Assembly: GCA_946481265.1 (NCBI GenBank)
Contig: CAMLNE010000039.1
Span: 1-18,225, forward strand
Origin: an uncultured Panacagrimonas sp.
GTDB taxonomy: Bacteria > Pseudomonadota > Gammaproteobacteria > Nevskiales > Nevskiaceae
DNA: 18,225 bases
Reading direction: 5' to 3'
Below, piece after piece: positions 7,435 through 16,139 of the stretch. Numbering within the stretch: the first letter of the stretch is position 1; every line of letters begins with the position of its first letter. Made by a program: the position numbers and the translations under genes. The notes under the pieces are model-generated. The model saw only the letters and a list, made by a program, of their open reading frames with translations, had not been told where the DNA came from and searched no databases.

Positions 7435-7523
7435 GCCCGGAAAACAGCGAGCGGCGCGCAGCGGCGTGCGGCGAGACAACAGGGCGCCGGAAGTCGGGCG
7501 GCAACAGGGAGAGGCAGCGGTGA
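7431..7523 (+). CDS. Possible 30-codon coupling ORF between trpG and trpD
   Basis: The ATG at 7431 overlaps the trpG stop as ATGA. The frame stays open for 30 codons and its TGA (7521-7523) overlaps the trpD GTG as GTGA. The product would begin MSPENSERR and end in an Arg-rich stretch; it matches no family I know. It has no separate ribosome site and would depend on ribosomes finishing trpG. It may simply be spacer read by chance, but its ends coincide exactly with both neighbours. If translated, it would keep ribosomes moving from trpG to trpD. Confidence 0.25.
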   Translation: MSPENSERRAAACGETTGRRKSGGNRERQR

Positions 7524-7586
7524 GTGTTCAGAAAGCACTGAAGAAAGTGGTCGAGCGCGAGTCGTTGACGCGCGAGGAAATGATCG

Positions 7587-7591
<5 letters not shown>
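7520..7591 (+). pseudogene. trpD: Displaced N-terminal segment of trpD (24 codons, out of frame with the rest)
   Basis: A GTG at 7520 follows a good ribosome site (AGGGAGAGG, 7506-7514) at a spacing of 5. It reads [16 protein letters not shown] then TREEMIDA, which looks like the first helix of TrpD. After codon 24 (ending 7591) the frame departs into unrelated sequence with no nearby stop, while the rest of TrpD continues in another frame beginning MRQIMTG at 7587. The two frames overlap by exactly ATGCG; a second copy of those five bases would restore one continuous TrpD of about 346 residues. The break is therefore a 5-bp tandem-repeat deletion or a sequence error. Confidence 0.8.
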
Positions 7592-8551
<960 letters not shown>

Positions 8552-8555
<4 letters not shown>

Positions 8556-9352
8556 GCGATATTCTCGAACGCATCCTGGCGCGCAAGCGCGAGGAAATCG
8601 CCCTGCTGGGACGCAGGCACACGGCCGACGCACTGCGGCAGCGCGCCGCGCAGCAGAGCGCGCCGCGCGGCTTTGCCGCGGCCTTGCGTCGCACCGCGGC
8701 CAGTGGGCGGCCGGCGGTCATCGCGGAGGTCAAGCGCGCATCGCCGAGCAAGGGCCTGATCCGCACCGACTTCGATTCCGCCTGGACCGCCACGGAGTAC
8801 GAGCGCGGCGGCGCCTCCTGCCTGTCGATCCTGACCGACGAGGACTTCTTCCAGGGCTCGGTCCAGGACTTCATCGCCGCGCGCAATGCCACGGCGCTGC
8901 CGGCGATCCGCAAGGACTTCATCATCGACGAGCTGCAGGTGCTCGAATCGCGCGCCATCGGCGCCGACTGCATCCTGCTGATCGCCGCGGCGCTGCCGGC
9001 GGCGCGCCTGGCCGCACTGCACCGCGTCGCGCGCGAGCTGGACATGGACGTGCTGCTCGAGGTCCATGACCGCGCCGACCTGAACAGCGTGCTGGGCGCC
9101 GGGCTCGGTGACGATCTGCTGATCGGCATCAACAACCGCAGCCTGCGCAGCTTCGAGACGCGGCTGGAAACCACCCTGGAACTGCTGCCCTGGCTGCCCG
9201 CCGGGCACGAGATCGTCACCGAGAGCGGCATCGCCTCGCCGGCCGATGTCGAACGCATGATGGTGGCGGGCGTGCGGCGCTTCCTGGTCGGTGAGTCACT
9301 GATGCGCCAGCCCAATCCCGGCGTGGCGCTCAAACGCCTGATCGGCGCCTGA
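8552..9352 (+). CDS. trpC: Indole-3-glycerol-phosphate synthase
   Basis: TrpC closes and decarboxylates CdRP to indole-3-glycerol phosphate, the fourth step of the pathway. The 266-residue protein is a stand-alone (beta-alpha)8 barrel with no fused TrpF. The catalytic residues known from the family are visible: E59 and K61 (AEVKRASPSKG), K121 (RKDFI), E170 (LLEVHD), N194 and R196 (GINNRS), and E224-S225 (TESGI). The ATG at 8552 overlaps the trpD stop, indicating translational coupling, so trpC output may depend on how well ribosomes cross the disturbed trpD. It is the last gene of the trp operon and runs into a hairpin shared with the convergent polysaccharide operon. Confidence 0.97.
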
Positions 9353-9370
9353 GCGCCACCTCCGCTCAGG
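9348..9370. terminator. Hairpin containing both stop codons at the trpC / polysaccharide operon convergence
   Basis: CCTGAGCG (9348-9355), a 7-base loop and CGCTCAGG (9363-9370) form a perfect 8-bp stem. The trpC TGA (9350-9352) lies in one arm and the TGA of the minus-strand gene (9366-9368) in the other. Symmetry and position suggest a bidirectional terminator or a 3'-end stabiliser. No T-run follows on either strand, so intrinsic termination is uncertain. Confidence 0.45.
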
Positions 9371-10217
9371 AATAGACGCGCCGGATCAGCTCGACCGGCG
9401 TGTGCGACTTCGCCGAGATCATCACCGAGTGCTGGTGCGGCAGGGCCTGCGCCTTGAATGCGCGCAAGCCGGCCTCGTCGAGCGGCGTGGTGTCCCAGTG
9501 GCACAGCGTGTGATCCAGGGGATCCGCGTAGTGGCCCGAGCGCTCGCCGAGCACCTGGGTGGCGAACATGCCATACAGCACGTACTCCGAGAAGGCGAGC
9601 TGCCGGGCCAGGCTCAGCTGCCATGCCCGGCCCCCACTGCGTGCCAGGTGCTGCAGCAGCGCCAGCGCGGTGTCGCGCCGCCAGCAGATCACGTTGCCGA
9701 TGAAGTTGGTGTCGTACTGCGCCTCGACCGGCAGGCCGAGCAGGCGCGCGGCGGCCTGGTGCCAGCGGTCGTTGCCCTTGATCAGGCCGCGTTGGCCGGT
9801 CTGCACGAACAGCGGCACGCGCCCGTCGCGCTCGAACTCCGCGGGGTCGTACGGCGCCCAGAAGAACGTGTCCGAGTCGACGAAGAGCAGCACGTCCTCG
9901 TCGACCTGGCTGGCCATCGACAGCTTCACGATCTGCTGCAGGATCCAGTTGCGCACCGGCACCGAGCGCAGCGACATCCAGAACCGGCGCACCCCGGGCA
10001 GGCGGAAGATCCACCACGGCACGATCTGCTCGACGACGTGCAGCCGCGTGCGCGCGCCCAGCAGCGGCCGGAACAGCGCCACGTCGCGCCGGTCCACCAC
10101 CAGGTGATGGGTCACGCCCGGCGCCACCCAGCGCTCCACGCTCTGGATCAGCATGCGGCAGCGCTCGAGATCGCCACGGAAGCTTGGGGTCAGCAGCGCG
10201 TAGGAATGTCGGGACAC
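9366..10217 (-). CDS. DUF6492-like glycosyltransferase-type protein
   Basis: I read this as a member of the DUF6492 family, glycosyltransferase-like proteins found in polysaccharide clusters. The 283-residue product opens with SYALLTPSFRGD, typical of a GT-A beta-strand start, and has LLFVDSDTFFW at 110-120 with the DSD triad (114-116) where GT-A enzymes bind metal and nucleotide-sugar. YDTNFIGN (168-174) lies in the second half. There is no signal peptide or clear membrane span. GTG at 10217 is chosen because it is the only start codon in the 49-bp gap after the flippase gene; a start at 10337 would overlap that gene by 71 bp and add low-complexity residues. It is last in the operon. Donor and acceptor are unknown. 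Confidence 0.85.
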   Translation of the reverse strand: MSRHSYALLTPSFRGDLERCRMLIQSVERWVAPGVTHHLVVDRRDVALFRPLLGARTRLHVVEQIVPWWIFRLPGVRRFWMSLRSVPVRNWILQQIVKLSMASQVDEDVLLFVDSDTFFWAPYDPAEFERDGRVPLFVQTGQRGLIKGNDRWHQAAARLLGLPVEAQYDTNFIGNVICWRRDTALALLQHLARSGGRAWQLSLARQLAFSEYVLYGMFATQVLGERSGHYADPLDHTLCHWDTTPLDEAGLRAFKAQALPHQHSVMISAKSHTPVELIRRVYS

Positions 10218-10266
10218 GGCGGTGGGTGCGGACGAGGGTGGATGGAGTTTGCCTGGCTGCTCTGTG

Positions 10267-11559
10267 CTACGCGGCGTCTTCGGCGCGGGAGCGGGCGCGA
10301 TCCGCGCGCAGGCTCTGCAGCAGCAGCAGGATGACACCGCCCAGGCTGACGAGCTCGCCGACGATGGCGCCCATGACGGCGCCCGGCGCGCCGAAGCGGT
10401 CGATCAGGGGCCACATGCCGGACAGCGAGCACACCGCCGCCAGCGCGGTGATCCAGGCCATGGGACGGAAGCGTTCCAGCGCCAGCAGGCCGGCCTGGAA
10501 GACGTCGCGCGTCATGCTCAGCGTCATGTTGAGCGCCCACAGCAGCACCAGCAGCGCCAGGTCCGGCAAGGCCCGGCTCATCACCTGCAGGGCCACCCAG
10601 TCCTTGAAGACCCACAGTGCCAGCACGTACAGCACGTCCAGCACCAGCATGCCCAGCAGGAAGATCCAGAGCCGGCGCATCAGGCGCGGCAGTCCGTCGG
10701 CGTGCAGCCAGGCCGCGGCCTTGGGCACCAGCAGGGCGCCCACGCCGACCGCCAGCAGGATCATCGGCATCAGCATCAGGCGCACGGCGTTGACGTTGCC
10801 GACCGCCGCCAGGTCCAGGCGCGAGGCCAGCATGAAGTTGTAGGACTGGCTGTAGACCCAGTAGATGACCGCTGCGCTCGCGGCCCATTTCCCGAGGGGC
10901 CGGATCTCCGCCCACACCGGCGCCGCCGGTGCCTGCGGCCACTGCGTTGCGGCGGCGAGCGCACGCCGCCCGGCGAAGGCGCCGAACGCGGCGGCGAAGC
11001 CCAGGCCAAGCACCGCGAAGATCCCCGCGGCGGGACTCCACACGGCGGCGGCCGCCGCCAGCGGCACCAGGAACAGCACGTAGAACAGATCGATGCGCAG
11101 CACCGATCCGGGGCGCGAATAGATCATCAGCACCGCGCGCACGTACTCGCGCCTGAGCATCATCCAGCCCGCCACCACCGTCGCCGCCATGATCAGGGTG
11201 GTGTGCAGCCCCCACATGCCGAGCGCATGGCCGGCGAGCAGCAGTGGCATGCAGCCGAAAACCACCAGGCGCAGGAAGCGCCGCTGGCTGCCGTCGAGCG
11301 CCCCGACCATCTCGCGCCGGCGCGTCTCGGACTTCTTCGGCGCCAGCACCGCCAGCGGGCCGGTCATCCAGGCGCCCTGCGCCGCGAAGAGCAGCTGGAT
11401 CGTGGAGAAGGCCAGCACGTAGTACCCGTACTGTTCTTCCGGCGAATAGCGGATCAGCAGCAGGCCCACCGCGAAGTTGGCGGCCGACAAGACCGCCTGG
11501 TCGATCACCGCGCTGCTGAACAGGCGCAGCAGCGGACTGCCGGCGAGGCGGCGGATCAC
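10267..11559 (-). CDS. Polysaccharide flippase-like multi-span membrane protein (Wzx type)
   Basis: The 430-residue protein consists mostly of hydrophobic segments separated by short basic loops, about a dozen by eye, with no hydrophilic catalytic domain. Length, layout and an N-terminal amphipathic stretch before the first span (AVLSAANFAVGLLLI) fit the MOP/Wzx superfamily, which moves lipid-linked repeat units across the inner membrane. Primary sequence in this family is weakly conserved, so the call leans on topology and on its neighbours (glycosyltransferases and a Wzy/ligase-type protein). The start is GTG at 11559: upstream in-frame sequence is Arg/Cys-rich and antisense-like, and would overlap the GT2 gene. 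A small ORF ends on this start (GTGA). It could alternatively be a polysaccharide export membrane protein outside Wzx. Confidence 0.82.
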   Translation of the reverse strand: MIRRLAGSPLLRLFSSAVIDQAVLSAANFAVGLLLIRYSPEEQYGYYVLAFSTIQLLFAAQGAWMTGPLAVLAPKKSETRRREMVGALDGSQRRFLRLVVFGCMPLLLAGHALGMWGLHTTLIMAATVVAGWMMLRREYVRAVLMIYSRPGSVLRIDLFYVLFLVPLAAAAAVWSPAAGIFAVLGLGFAAAFGAFAGRRALAAATQWPQAPAAPVWAEIRPLGKWAASAAVIYWVYSQSYNFMLASRLDLAAVGNVNAVRLMLMPMILLAVGVGALLVPKAAAWLHADGLPRLMRRLWIFLLGMLVLDVLYVLALWVFKDWVALQVMSRALPDLALLVLLWALNMTLSMTRDVFQAGLLALERFRPMAWITALAAVCSLSGMWPLIDRFGAPGAVMGAIVGELVSLGGVILLLLQSLRADRARSRAEDAA

Positions 11560-11612
11560 GTGCCGGTTCCCGTGGCGGGCGGCACGCGCCGGGGCAGGCC
11601 ATCGACCCTCAT
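11556..11612 (-). CDS. Possible 18-codon coupling ORF between GT2 and flippase genes
   Basis: The ATG at 11612 overlaps the GT2 stop as ATGA, and its own TGA overlaps the flippase GTG as GTGA. The product would be MRVDGLPRRVPPATGTGT, matching nothing I know. It has the same geometry as the small ORF between trpG and trpD. Chance is quite possible for so short a frame in GC-rich DNA; if real, it would act by carrying ribosomes to a flippase start that lacks a good ribosome site. Confidence 0.2.
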   Translation of the reverse strand: MRVDGLPRRVPPATGTGT

Positions 11613-12814
11613 CGGTCCGGCGGCCGATCGTCCGGGGCGGCCTCGCGGTCGGTCCGCACCCAGGACGCTGCATCCGTGCGCGCACGCAGCTTGAGCGACA
11701 GTTTCCACAGCACGTACACCGGCGCCGCGGCGAGCGCGGCGGCGGCGCGCCAGCCCAGGCCGCTGAGCACGGCGCCGCGCACGACGTGCAGCACCAGGAT
11801 CGAGGCCGGGACCCAGGCCGCGCCCGCCAGCAGCGGATGCACCCGGCCCATGCCACCGAGCACGGCGCCCGCCACCGCCAGCAGCAGCGAGGCGACGGCG
11901 ATCACGCCGAGCGGCGGGATCAGCAGGTCCAGCGCCAGGTCGAACAGCAGCAGGCTGCGCCGGCGCACGGCCTCGACCAGCAAGGGCAGGCCGTGGATCC
12001 GCGCCATGCGCGCGCGACCGCCCTCCCAGCGCCGCCGCTGCGAGCGCGCCGCGCGCGCGGACGACACCATCTCGCCGCGCACCTCGGCCTCGTCGACGTA
12101 CTCGACGCGGATGCCGGCACGGCCCAGCTGGATCCCGTACTCGAGATCCTCGACGATCGAGAAGGCGCGATGCGGCACGCGGCGCAGCGTGTCGACGGTG
12201 AAGCACATGCCGTTGCCGCGCAGTCCGCAGGACAGGCCGAGCGCCTCGCGGCCGCGGCCGCGCAGGCGGTGGAAGATCGCCAGTGCGATGGTGGCCAGGC
12301 GCGTGCGCCAGCTGGCGTCGGGATTCAGCACGCCGTAGAAGGCCTGCATCGCCCGCGCGCCGGGCGCGATGTGCGCGGCGAAGTCGGCGAGCAGGCCGGG
12401 CGCCACCGCGGTATCGGCATCCACCACCACCACCGCATCGCTCCAGCCCTCGGCGAGCAGGTGCTCGAACGCGAATGTCAGCGCATGGCCCTTGCCCTGC
12501 CGCGTCACGTCGATGCGCTCGATGACCTGCGCGCCGGCTTCCATCGCGCAGGCCGCGGTCCGGTCGCTGCAGTTGTCGGCCACCACCAGCACGCGCCGCT
12601 GCGCCTCGGGCCAGCGCAGGGCCAGCAGGCTGCGGATGGTGCGGGCGATGCCCGCGGCCTCGTCGTGGGCCGGTACCACCACCGTGAAGCGCAGCCCGGA
12701 TCCGCCCGCCGCGGGCGGTCGACGCCGTGCACTGAGCAGGGTCAGCAGCAGCAGGTAGCCGGTGGCCAGGCACAGCGGCACCAGCAGCAGGGTCAGCAGC
12801 AGCGGGGCGAGCAT
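11609..12814 (-). CDS. Membrane-bound family 2 glycosyltransferase
   Basis: The 401-residue protein has an N-terminal membrane span (1-27), a cytosolic GT2 domain and C-terminal hydrophobic segments (about 288-318 and 335-352). GT2 hallmarks are in order: VVVPAHDE (45-52), the metal-binding DAD (132-134, in VVVDADTA), GNGMCF (200-205), EDLE (222-225) supplying the probable catalytic base, and QRRRW (259-263). The ED plus QxxRW combination is typical of processive or lipid-linked membrane GT2 enzymes such as cellulose- and hyaluronan-synthase relatives, though many single-addition enzymes share it. The start is ATG at 12814, with AAGGAG ten bases upstream, partly inside the end of the preceding gene. 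The sugar transferred cannot be deduced. Confidence 0.93.
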   Translation of the reverse strand: MLAPLLLTLLLVPLCLATGYLLLLTLLSARRRPPAAGGSGLRFTVVVPAHDEAAGIARTIRSLLALRWPEAQRRVLVVADNCSDRTAACAMEAGAQVIERIDVTRQGKGHALTFAFEHLLAEGWSDAVVVVDADTAVAPGLLADFAAHIAPGARAMQAFYGVLNPDASWRTRLATIALAIFHRLRGRGREALGLSCGLRGNGMCFTVDTLRRVPHRAFSIVEDLEYGIQLGRAGIRVEYVDEAEVRGEMVSSARAARSQRRRWEGGRARMARIHGLPLLVEAVRRRSLLLFDLALDLLIPPLGVIAVASLLLAVAGAVLGGMGRVHPLLAGAAWVPASILVLHVVRGAVLSGLGWRAAAALAAAPVYVLWKLSLKLRARTDAASWVRTDREAAPDDRPPDR

Positions 12815-12821
12815 GCGGTTC

Positions 12822-13832
12822 TCACTCCTTCCAGTACTGCAGCAGGTCGTGCTGCGCGCTGAAGTCGCGCAGCCGCTGGTGTACCGCGGCGCGATAGCTC
12901 GTCCGGTCCAGCGCCTTGACGTCGAGCGCGATGTCCGGCGCCGGCCCCTGCAGGCGTGCGGCGACGGCGTCGTTGGCGTCCGGCGAGAAGTGCGTGCCGT
13001 CGGTGGTGTTCGCGTTGTCCAGCGTGATCGCGCTGGGAATCCCGAAGTCCAGGAAGCCGTCGTAGCTGGCGGCGACCTCGTCGAAGGCATCGAGCGTGCA
13101 ATCGAGCAGGCCGCGCAGGTAGACGTCGCTGAGTTGGTACCAGGGCGACATCAGCGGCGCGAAGGCGATCGCGCGGGCTTCGGGAAACTGCCGGCGGATC
13201 TCGCGGAAGGTCTCGATCCGGTGCGACGAGCAGGCCAGGTCGGGCTTGTTCTCCACCACCGGCTGCCAGGCGGGCGGGGTCTTGAGCCGCTGCTGGTCGA
13301 AGTTGCGGTCGTAGTAGTTGACCTCGGGGGAGACGCCGGCCAGCGTCATCAGCGAGAAGGTGAGCACGTCGCTGGAGAAGAACGCGTGCCAGGCGTCGGG
13401 CGTGCCCTCGACGTGGACATTGGTGCGCCGCGCGGTTTCCTTCTTGTCGACGAAGTTGAAATCGTCCACGCCCACGAACAGGTGCTTCGGGCGCAGGCCC
13501 TGTTCGCGCGCGTAGCGCGCGTAGGCCAGCTGCTCCGGCGCCTCCGCACCCTTGAGCGCGAAGTTGAAGCAGCGCATGCCCGTGAAGCGCGAGGCGCGCA
13601 GCATGGTCACGCGCGAGGAGCCCAGGATCAGGCAGTCGTAGCCCTGGTCCGCCGTGCGGTCCAGCAGGTTGACCTTCGAGATGCGCTCGTTGAACGCGAA
13701 ATTGCGCCCGGTGATGCGGTTGCCCTGCGCATACCAGAGCGGGTCGATCAGGTAGTTCAGCAGCCCGACCGCGCCGACCACCGCCAGCAGCGCGAGCGCG
13801 AAAGCCGCAAAGCAGAAACCGCGCATGGCCAT
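12822..13832 (-). CDS. Membrane-anchored SGNH-type protein, probable partner of the MBOAT acyltransferase
   Basis: The 336-residue product starts with an uncleaved signal-anchor-like segment (about 5-27), placing the rest in the periplasm. SGNH-type features are present: ILGSSR (69-74) as the serine block and DGTH (278-281) as the Asp-xx-His block near the C terminus. Three bases separate it from the upstream AlgI-like gene. Proteins of this layout next to an AlgI-type MBOAT, such as AlgJ and AlgX in alginate synthesis, complete O-acetylation of an exported polysaccharide. The serine-block and DxxH assignment is mine by eye. The ATG at 13832 is used; an in-frame ATG at 13826 is equally possible, and neither has a clear ribosome site. 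Confidence 0.85.
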   Translation of the reverse strand: MAMRGFCFAAFALALLAVVGAVGLLNYLIDPLWYAQGNRITGRNFAFNERISKVNLLDRTADQGYDCLILGSSRVTMLRASRFTGMRCFNFALKGAEAPEQLAYARYAREQGLRPKHLFVGVDDFNFVDKKETARRTNVHVEGTPDAWHAFFSSDVLTFSLMTLAGVSPEVNYYDRNFDQQRLKTPPAWQPVVENKPDLACSSHRIETFREIRRQFPEARAIAFAPLMSPWYQLSDVYLRGLLDCTLDAFDEVAASYDGFLDFGIPSAITLDNANTTDGTHFSPDANDAVAARLQGPAPDIALDVKALDRTSYRAAVHQRLRDFSAQHDLLQYWKE

Positions 13833-13835
13833 GGA

Positions 13836-15347
13836 TCAGAACTGGAAGTAGATGAACTGGCTGACCCGCGTCAGCGACAGCACGCAGGCGGCGGCGAGCA
13901 CGCCCGCACCCAGGCTCCAGGCCAGGTTCGGCCGCCAGCCCAGGCGCTCGATCAGGCCGGCCAGCAGCGCGCTCCGGGCGGGACGCGGCGTTTCCAGCGC
14001 GGGGCTGAAGCGTCGCAACCACTGCTGCGTGTTCGGCGTGAACACCAGGATGGCCAGCAGGATCGCGATGCCGATCACCGAGTAGCGCCGCGGGATGCCG
14101 ACATTGGCGGTGAACTCCCACTCCCAGCCGTTGAGACCGATCATCGAGGCGAGGATGGATCCGGCCGAGGTGAGGTCGTGCGCACGGAACAGGACCCAGG
14201 CCACCACCACCGCCAGGAAGGTGATCAGCCAGGCCAGCGGGCGCGGCAGCAGCGGCCGCGCGTCGCTGTAGCCCAGGCGCGTCGCCAGTGCGCGCCAGGC
14301 GTGGTTGATCACCAGGTAGCCGCCGTGCAGTCCGCCCCAGATCACGAAGGTCCAGCCGGCACCGTGCCAGAGACCACCCAGCAGCATGGTCAGGGCGAGG
14401 TTGACGTAGCGGCGGACCTTGCCGTGGCGGCTGCCACCCAGCGCGATGTAGAGATAGTCGCGCAGGAAGCTGGACAGCGTCATGTGCCAGCGCCGCCAGA
14501 AGTCGACGATCGACAGCGCCTTGTACGGCGAGTCGAAGTTCAACGCGAAGCGCACCCCGAACATCCAGGCGATGCCGATCGCCATGTCCGAATAGCCCGA
14601 GAAGTCGAAGTAGAGCTGGCAGGTGTAGGCCAGGGCGCCGACCCAGGCCTCGCTGAAGGTCAGCGTGATGCCCTGCGCCGCGGCGTCGAATGCCGAATTG
14701 GCATAGGGCGCGATGCTGTCGGCGAACACCATCTTCTTGAACAGCCCCATGATGAACAGGGTCAGTCCGCAGCCGACCCGGTTGGCGTCGAACGCGAACA
14801 CGCCGGGCTGCCTGAACTGCGGCAGCACCTGCTGGTAGCGCACGATCGGGCCGGCGATCAGGTGCGGGAAGAAGGTCACCACCATGGCGTAGTCGAGCAT
14901 CGAGCAGCGTTCGACCTCGCCGCGATAGCCGTCGACGAGGTAGCTGATCTGCTGGAAGGTGAAGAACGAGATCGCCAGCGGCAGCACGATGTGGCCGAGT
15001 GTCCAGTCCGTGCCCAGCAGCGCGCCCAGGTTGTGCGCGAAGAAATTGGCGTACTTGAACCAGCCGAGCAGTCCGAGGTTGACCGCGATGCCGAGCACCA
15101 GGGCCGGCCTGCTGGGCGTGCCCGCCTCGGTGCGACGGATCAGCCACTGCGAGAGCGTGTAGTTGAACGCCAGCGAGAACAGCAGCAGGAGCAGGTTCCG
15201 GGGCTCCCACCAGCTGTAGAAGAACAGCGAGGCGGCGACCAGCCAGGCCATCGCGGCGCGTGGCCCCAGGCTGCGGCCGAACACGAAGAACAGGGCCAGG
15301 CTCAGCGGCAGGAAGACGAACAGGAATTCGGGCGAGTTGAAGAGCAC
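13836..15347 (-). CDS. AlgI-like MBOAT O-acyltransferase
   Basis: MBOAT proteins pass acyl groups, usually acetyl from acetyl-CoA, across the inner membrane to a polysaccharide-modifying partner. The 503-residue protein is multi-span and opens with LFNSPEFLFVFLP, a hallmark of AlgI/DltB-type members. YFDFSGYSDMAIG (246-258), DFWRRWHMTLSSFLRDYLY (282-300) and LLGGLWHGAGW (322-332) follow; H328 matches the invariant MBOAT histidine, with further histidines at 288 and 341. The start is GTG at 15347, nine bases after the preceding stop. With the SGNH protein immediately downstream it forms a probable O-acetylation pair. The substrate is presumably the glycan made by this cluster. Confidence 0.95.
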   Translation of the reverse strand: MLFNSPEFLFVFLPLSLALFFVFGRSLGPRAAMAWLVAASLFFYSWWEPRNLLLLLFSLAFNYTLSQWLIRRTEAGTPSRPALVLGIAVNLGLLGWFKYANFFAHNLGALLGTDWTLGHIVLPLAISFFTFQQISYLVDGYRGEVERCSMLDYAMVVTFFPHLIAGPIVRYQQVLPQFRQPGVFAFDANRVGCGLTLFIMGLFKKMVFADSIAPYANSAFDAAAQGITLTFSEAWVGALAYTCQLYFDFSGYSDMAIGIAWMFGVRFALNFDSPYKALSIVDFWRRWHMTLSSFLRDYLYIALGGSRHGKVRRYVNLALTMLLGGLWHGAGWTFVIWGGLHGGYLVINHAWRALATRLGYSDARPLLPRPLAWLITFLAVVVAWVLFRAHDLTSAGSILASMIGLNGWEWEFTANVGIPRRYSVIGIAILLAILVFTPNTQQWLRRFSPALETPRPARSALLAGLIERLGWRPNLAWSLGAGVLAAACVLSLTRVSQFIYFQF

Positions 15348-15356
15348 CGCCGGGTT

Positions 15357-16139
15357 TCAGCCGGGGTCCTGCGTGGACCGCGCGCTGCGCAGGCGCGCCA
15401 GCAGGATCAGCCACAGGAAGGGCATGTCCTCGACCAGGTAGCGTCGCCACAGGCGTCGCGGCTCGCGCAGCAGGCGGTAGGCCCACTCCAGTCCGGCACC
15501 CTGCATCCAGCGCGGCGCGCGCGGGATGTTGCCGGCCTCGAAGTCGATGGTGGCGCCGATGCCCATGAAGACGCGCACGCCCGGCATGCGGTGGCGGTGG
15601 CGCATGATCCATTTCTCCTGCCGCGGCGCACCCACGCCGACCGCCAGGGTGGTGGCGCCCGAGCGGTTCACCTGCTCGACGATGGCCGCGCATTGCGCCT
15701 CGTCGTCATCGAAGCCCAGTGGCGGCGAGCAGGTGTCCACCACGATGCGGCGCCCGAGGCGCGCGTTGATGCGGCGCGCGGCCTCCTCGGCCACCCCGGG
15801 CATCGCGCCGAGCAGGAAGACCCGGACCTGCGGGTTGTCGCGATGATGCGCGCAGTACTCGCCGAAGAAATCCGAGCCGGAGATCTTTTCCCGGATCGGG
15901 GTGCCGAGGAAGCGTGCGGCCAGCTGCACGATGCGGCTGTCGCAGATGCGGAAATCGGCCTGGTGGAAGATGCGGTGGAACTCGCGGTCGGCCCGCATGC
16001 GCATGATGAAGTCGACGTTGGGCGTGAAGCACACGCCCTGGTCGAGACGGGCCAGCAGCTCGTCGCGGCTGAGGTTGTGGATGTGAACGCCGAGCACTTC
16101 GACGCTCTCCGGCTGACTCCCGCCGGATGGTGGACTCAC
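15357..16139 (-). CDS. WecG/TagA/CpsF-family glycosyltransferase (GT26)
   Basis: GT26 enzymes transfer a sugar, such as ManNAcA, ManNAc or glucose (GumM of xanthan synthesis), from a nucleotide donor onto a lipid-linked intermediate. The 260-residue protein shows the family signatures: TPNVDF (39-44) with the catalytic Asp, SGSDFF (87-92), LLGAMPG (109-115), VGVGAPRQEKW (167-177), GIGATIDFEAG (193-203), RAPRWMQ (207-213) and a basic, hydrophobic C-terminal tail that docks to the membrane. The GTG at 16139 overlaps the gmhA stop as GTGA, and upstream in-frame sequence is not protein-like, so that start is preferred over 16307. It probably extends the undecaprenyl-linked repeat unit; which sugar it adds is not readable here. 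Confidence 0.95.
   Translation of the reverse strand: MSPPSGGSQPESVEVLGVHIHNLSRDELLARLDQGVCFTPNVDFIMRMRADREFHRIFHQADFRICDSRIVQLAARFLGTPIREKISGSDFFGEYCAHHRDNPQVRVFLLGAMPGVAEEAARRINARLGRRIVVDTCSPPLGFDDDEAQCAAIVEQVNRSGATTLAVGVGAPRQEKWIMRHRHRMPGVRVFMGIGATIDFEAGNIPRAPRWMQGAGLEWAYRLLREPRRLWRRYLVEDMPFLWLILLARLRSARSTQDPG

Noticed and set aside
10218..10337. Longer N terminus for the DUF6492-like protein
   Set aside because: It would overlap the flippase gene by 71 bp and adds a Cys/Pro/Ala stretch unlike the family; GTG at 10217 fits better.
11560..11856. Longer N terminus for the flippase-like protein
   Set aside because: The extra 99 residues are Arg/Cys/Pro-rich and lie opposite a different frame inside the GT2 coding region.
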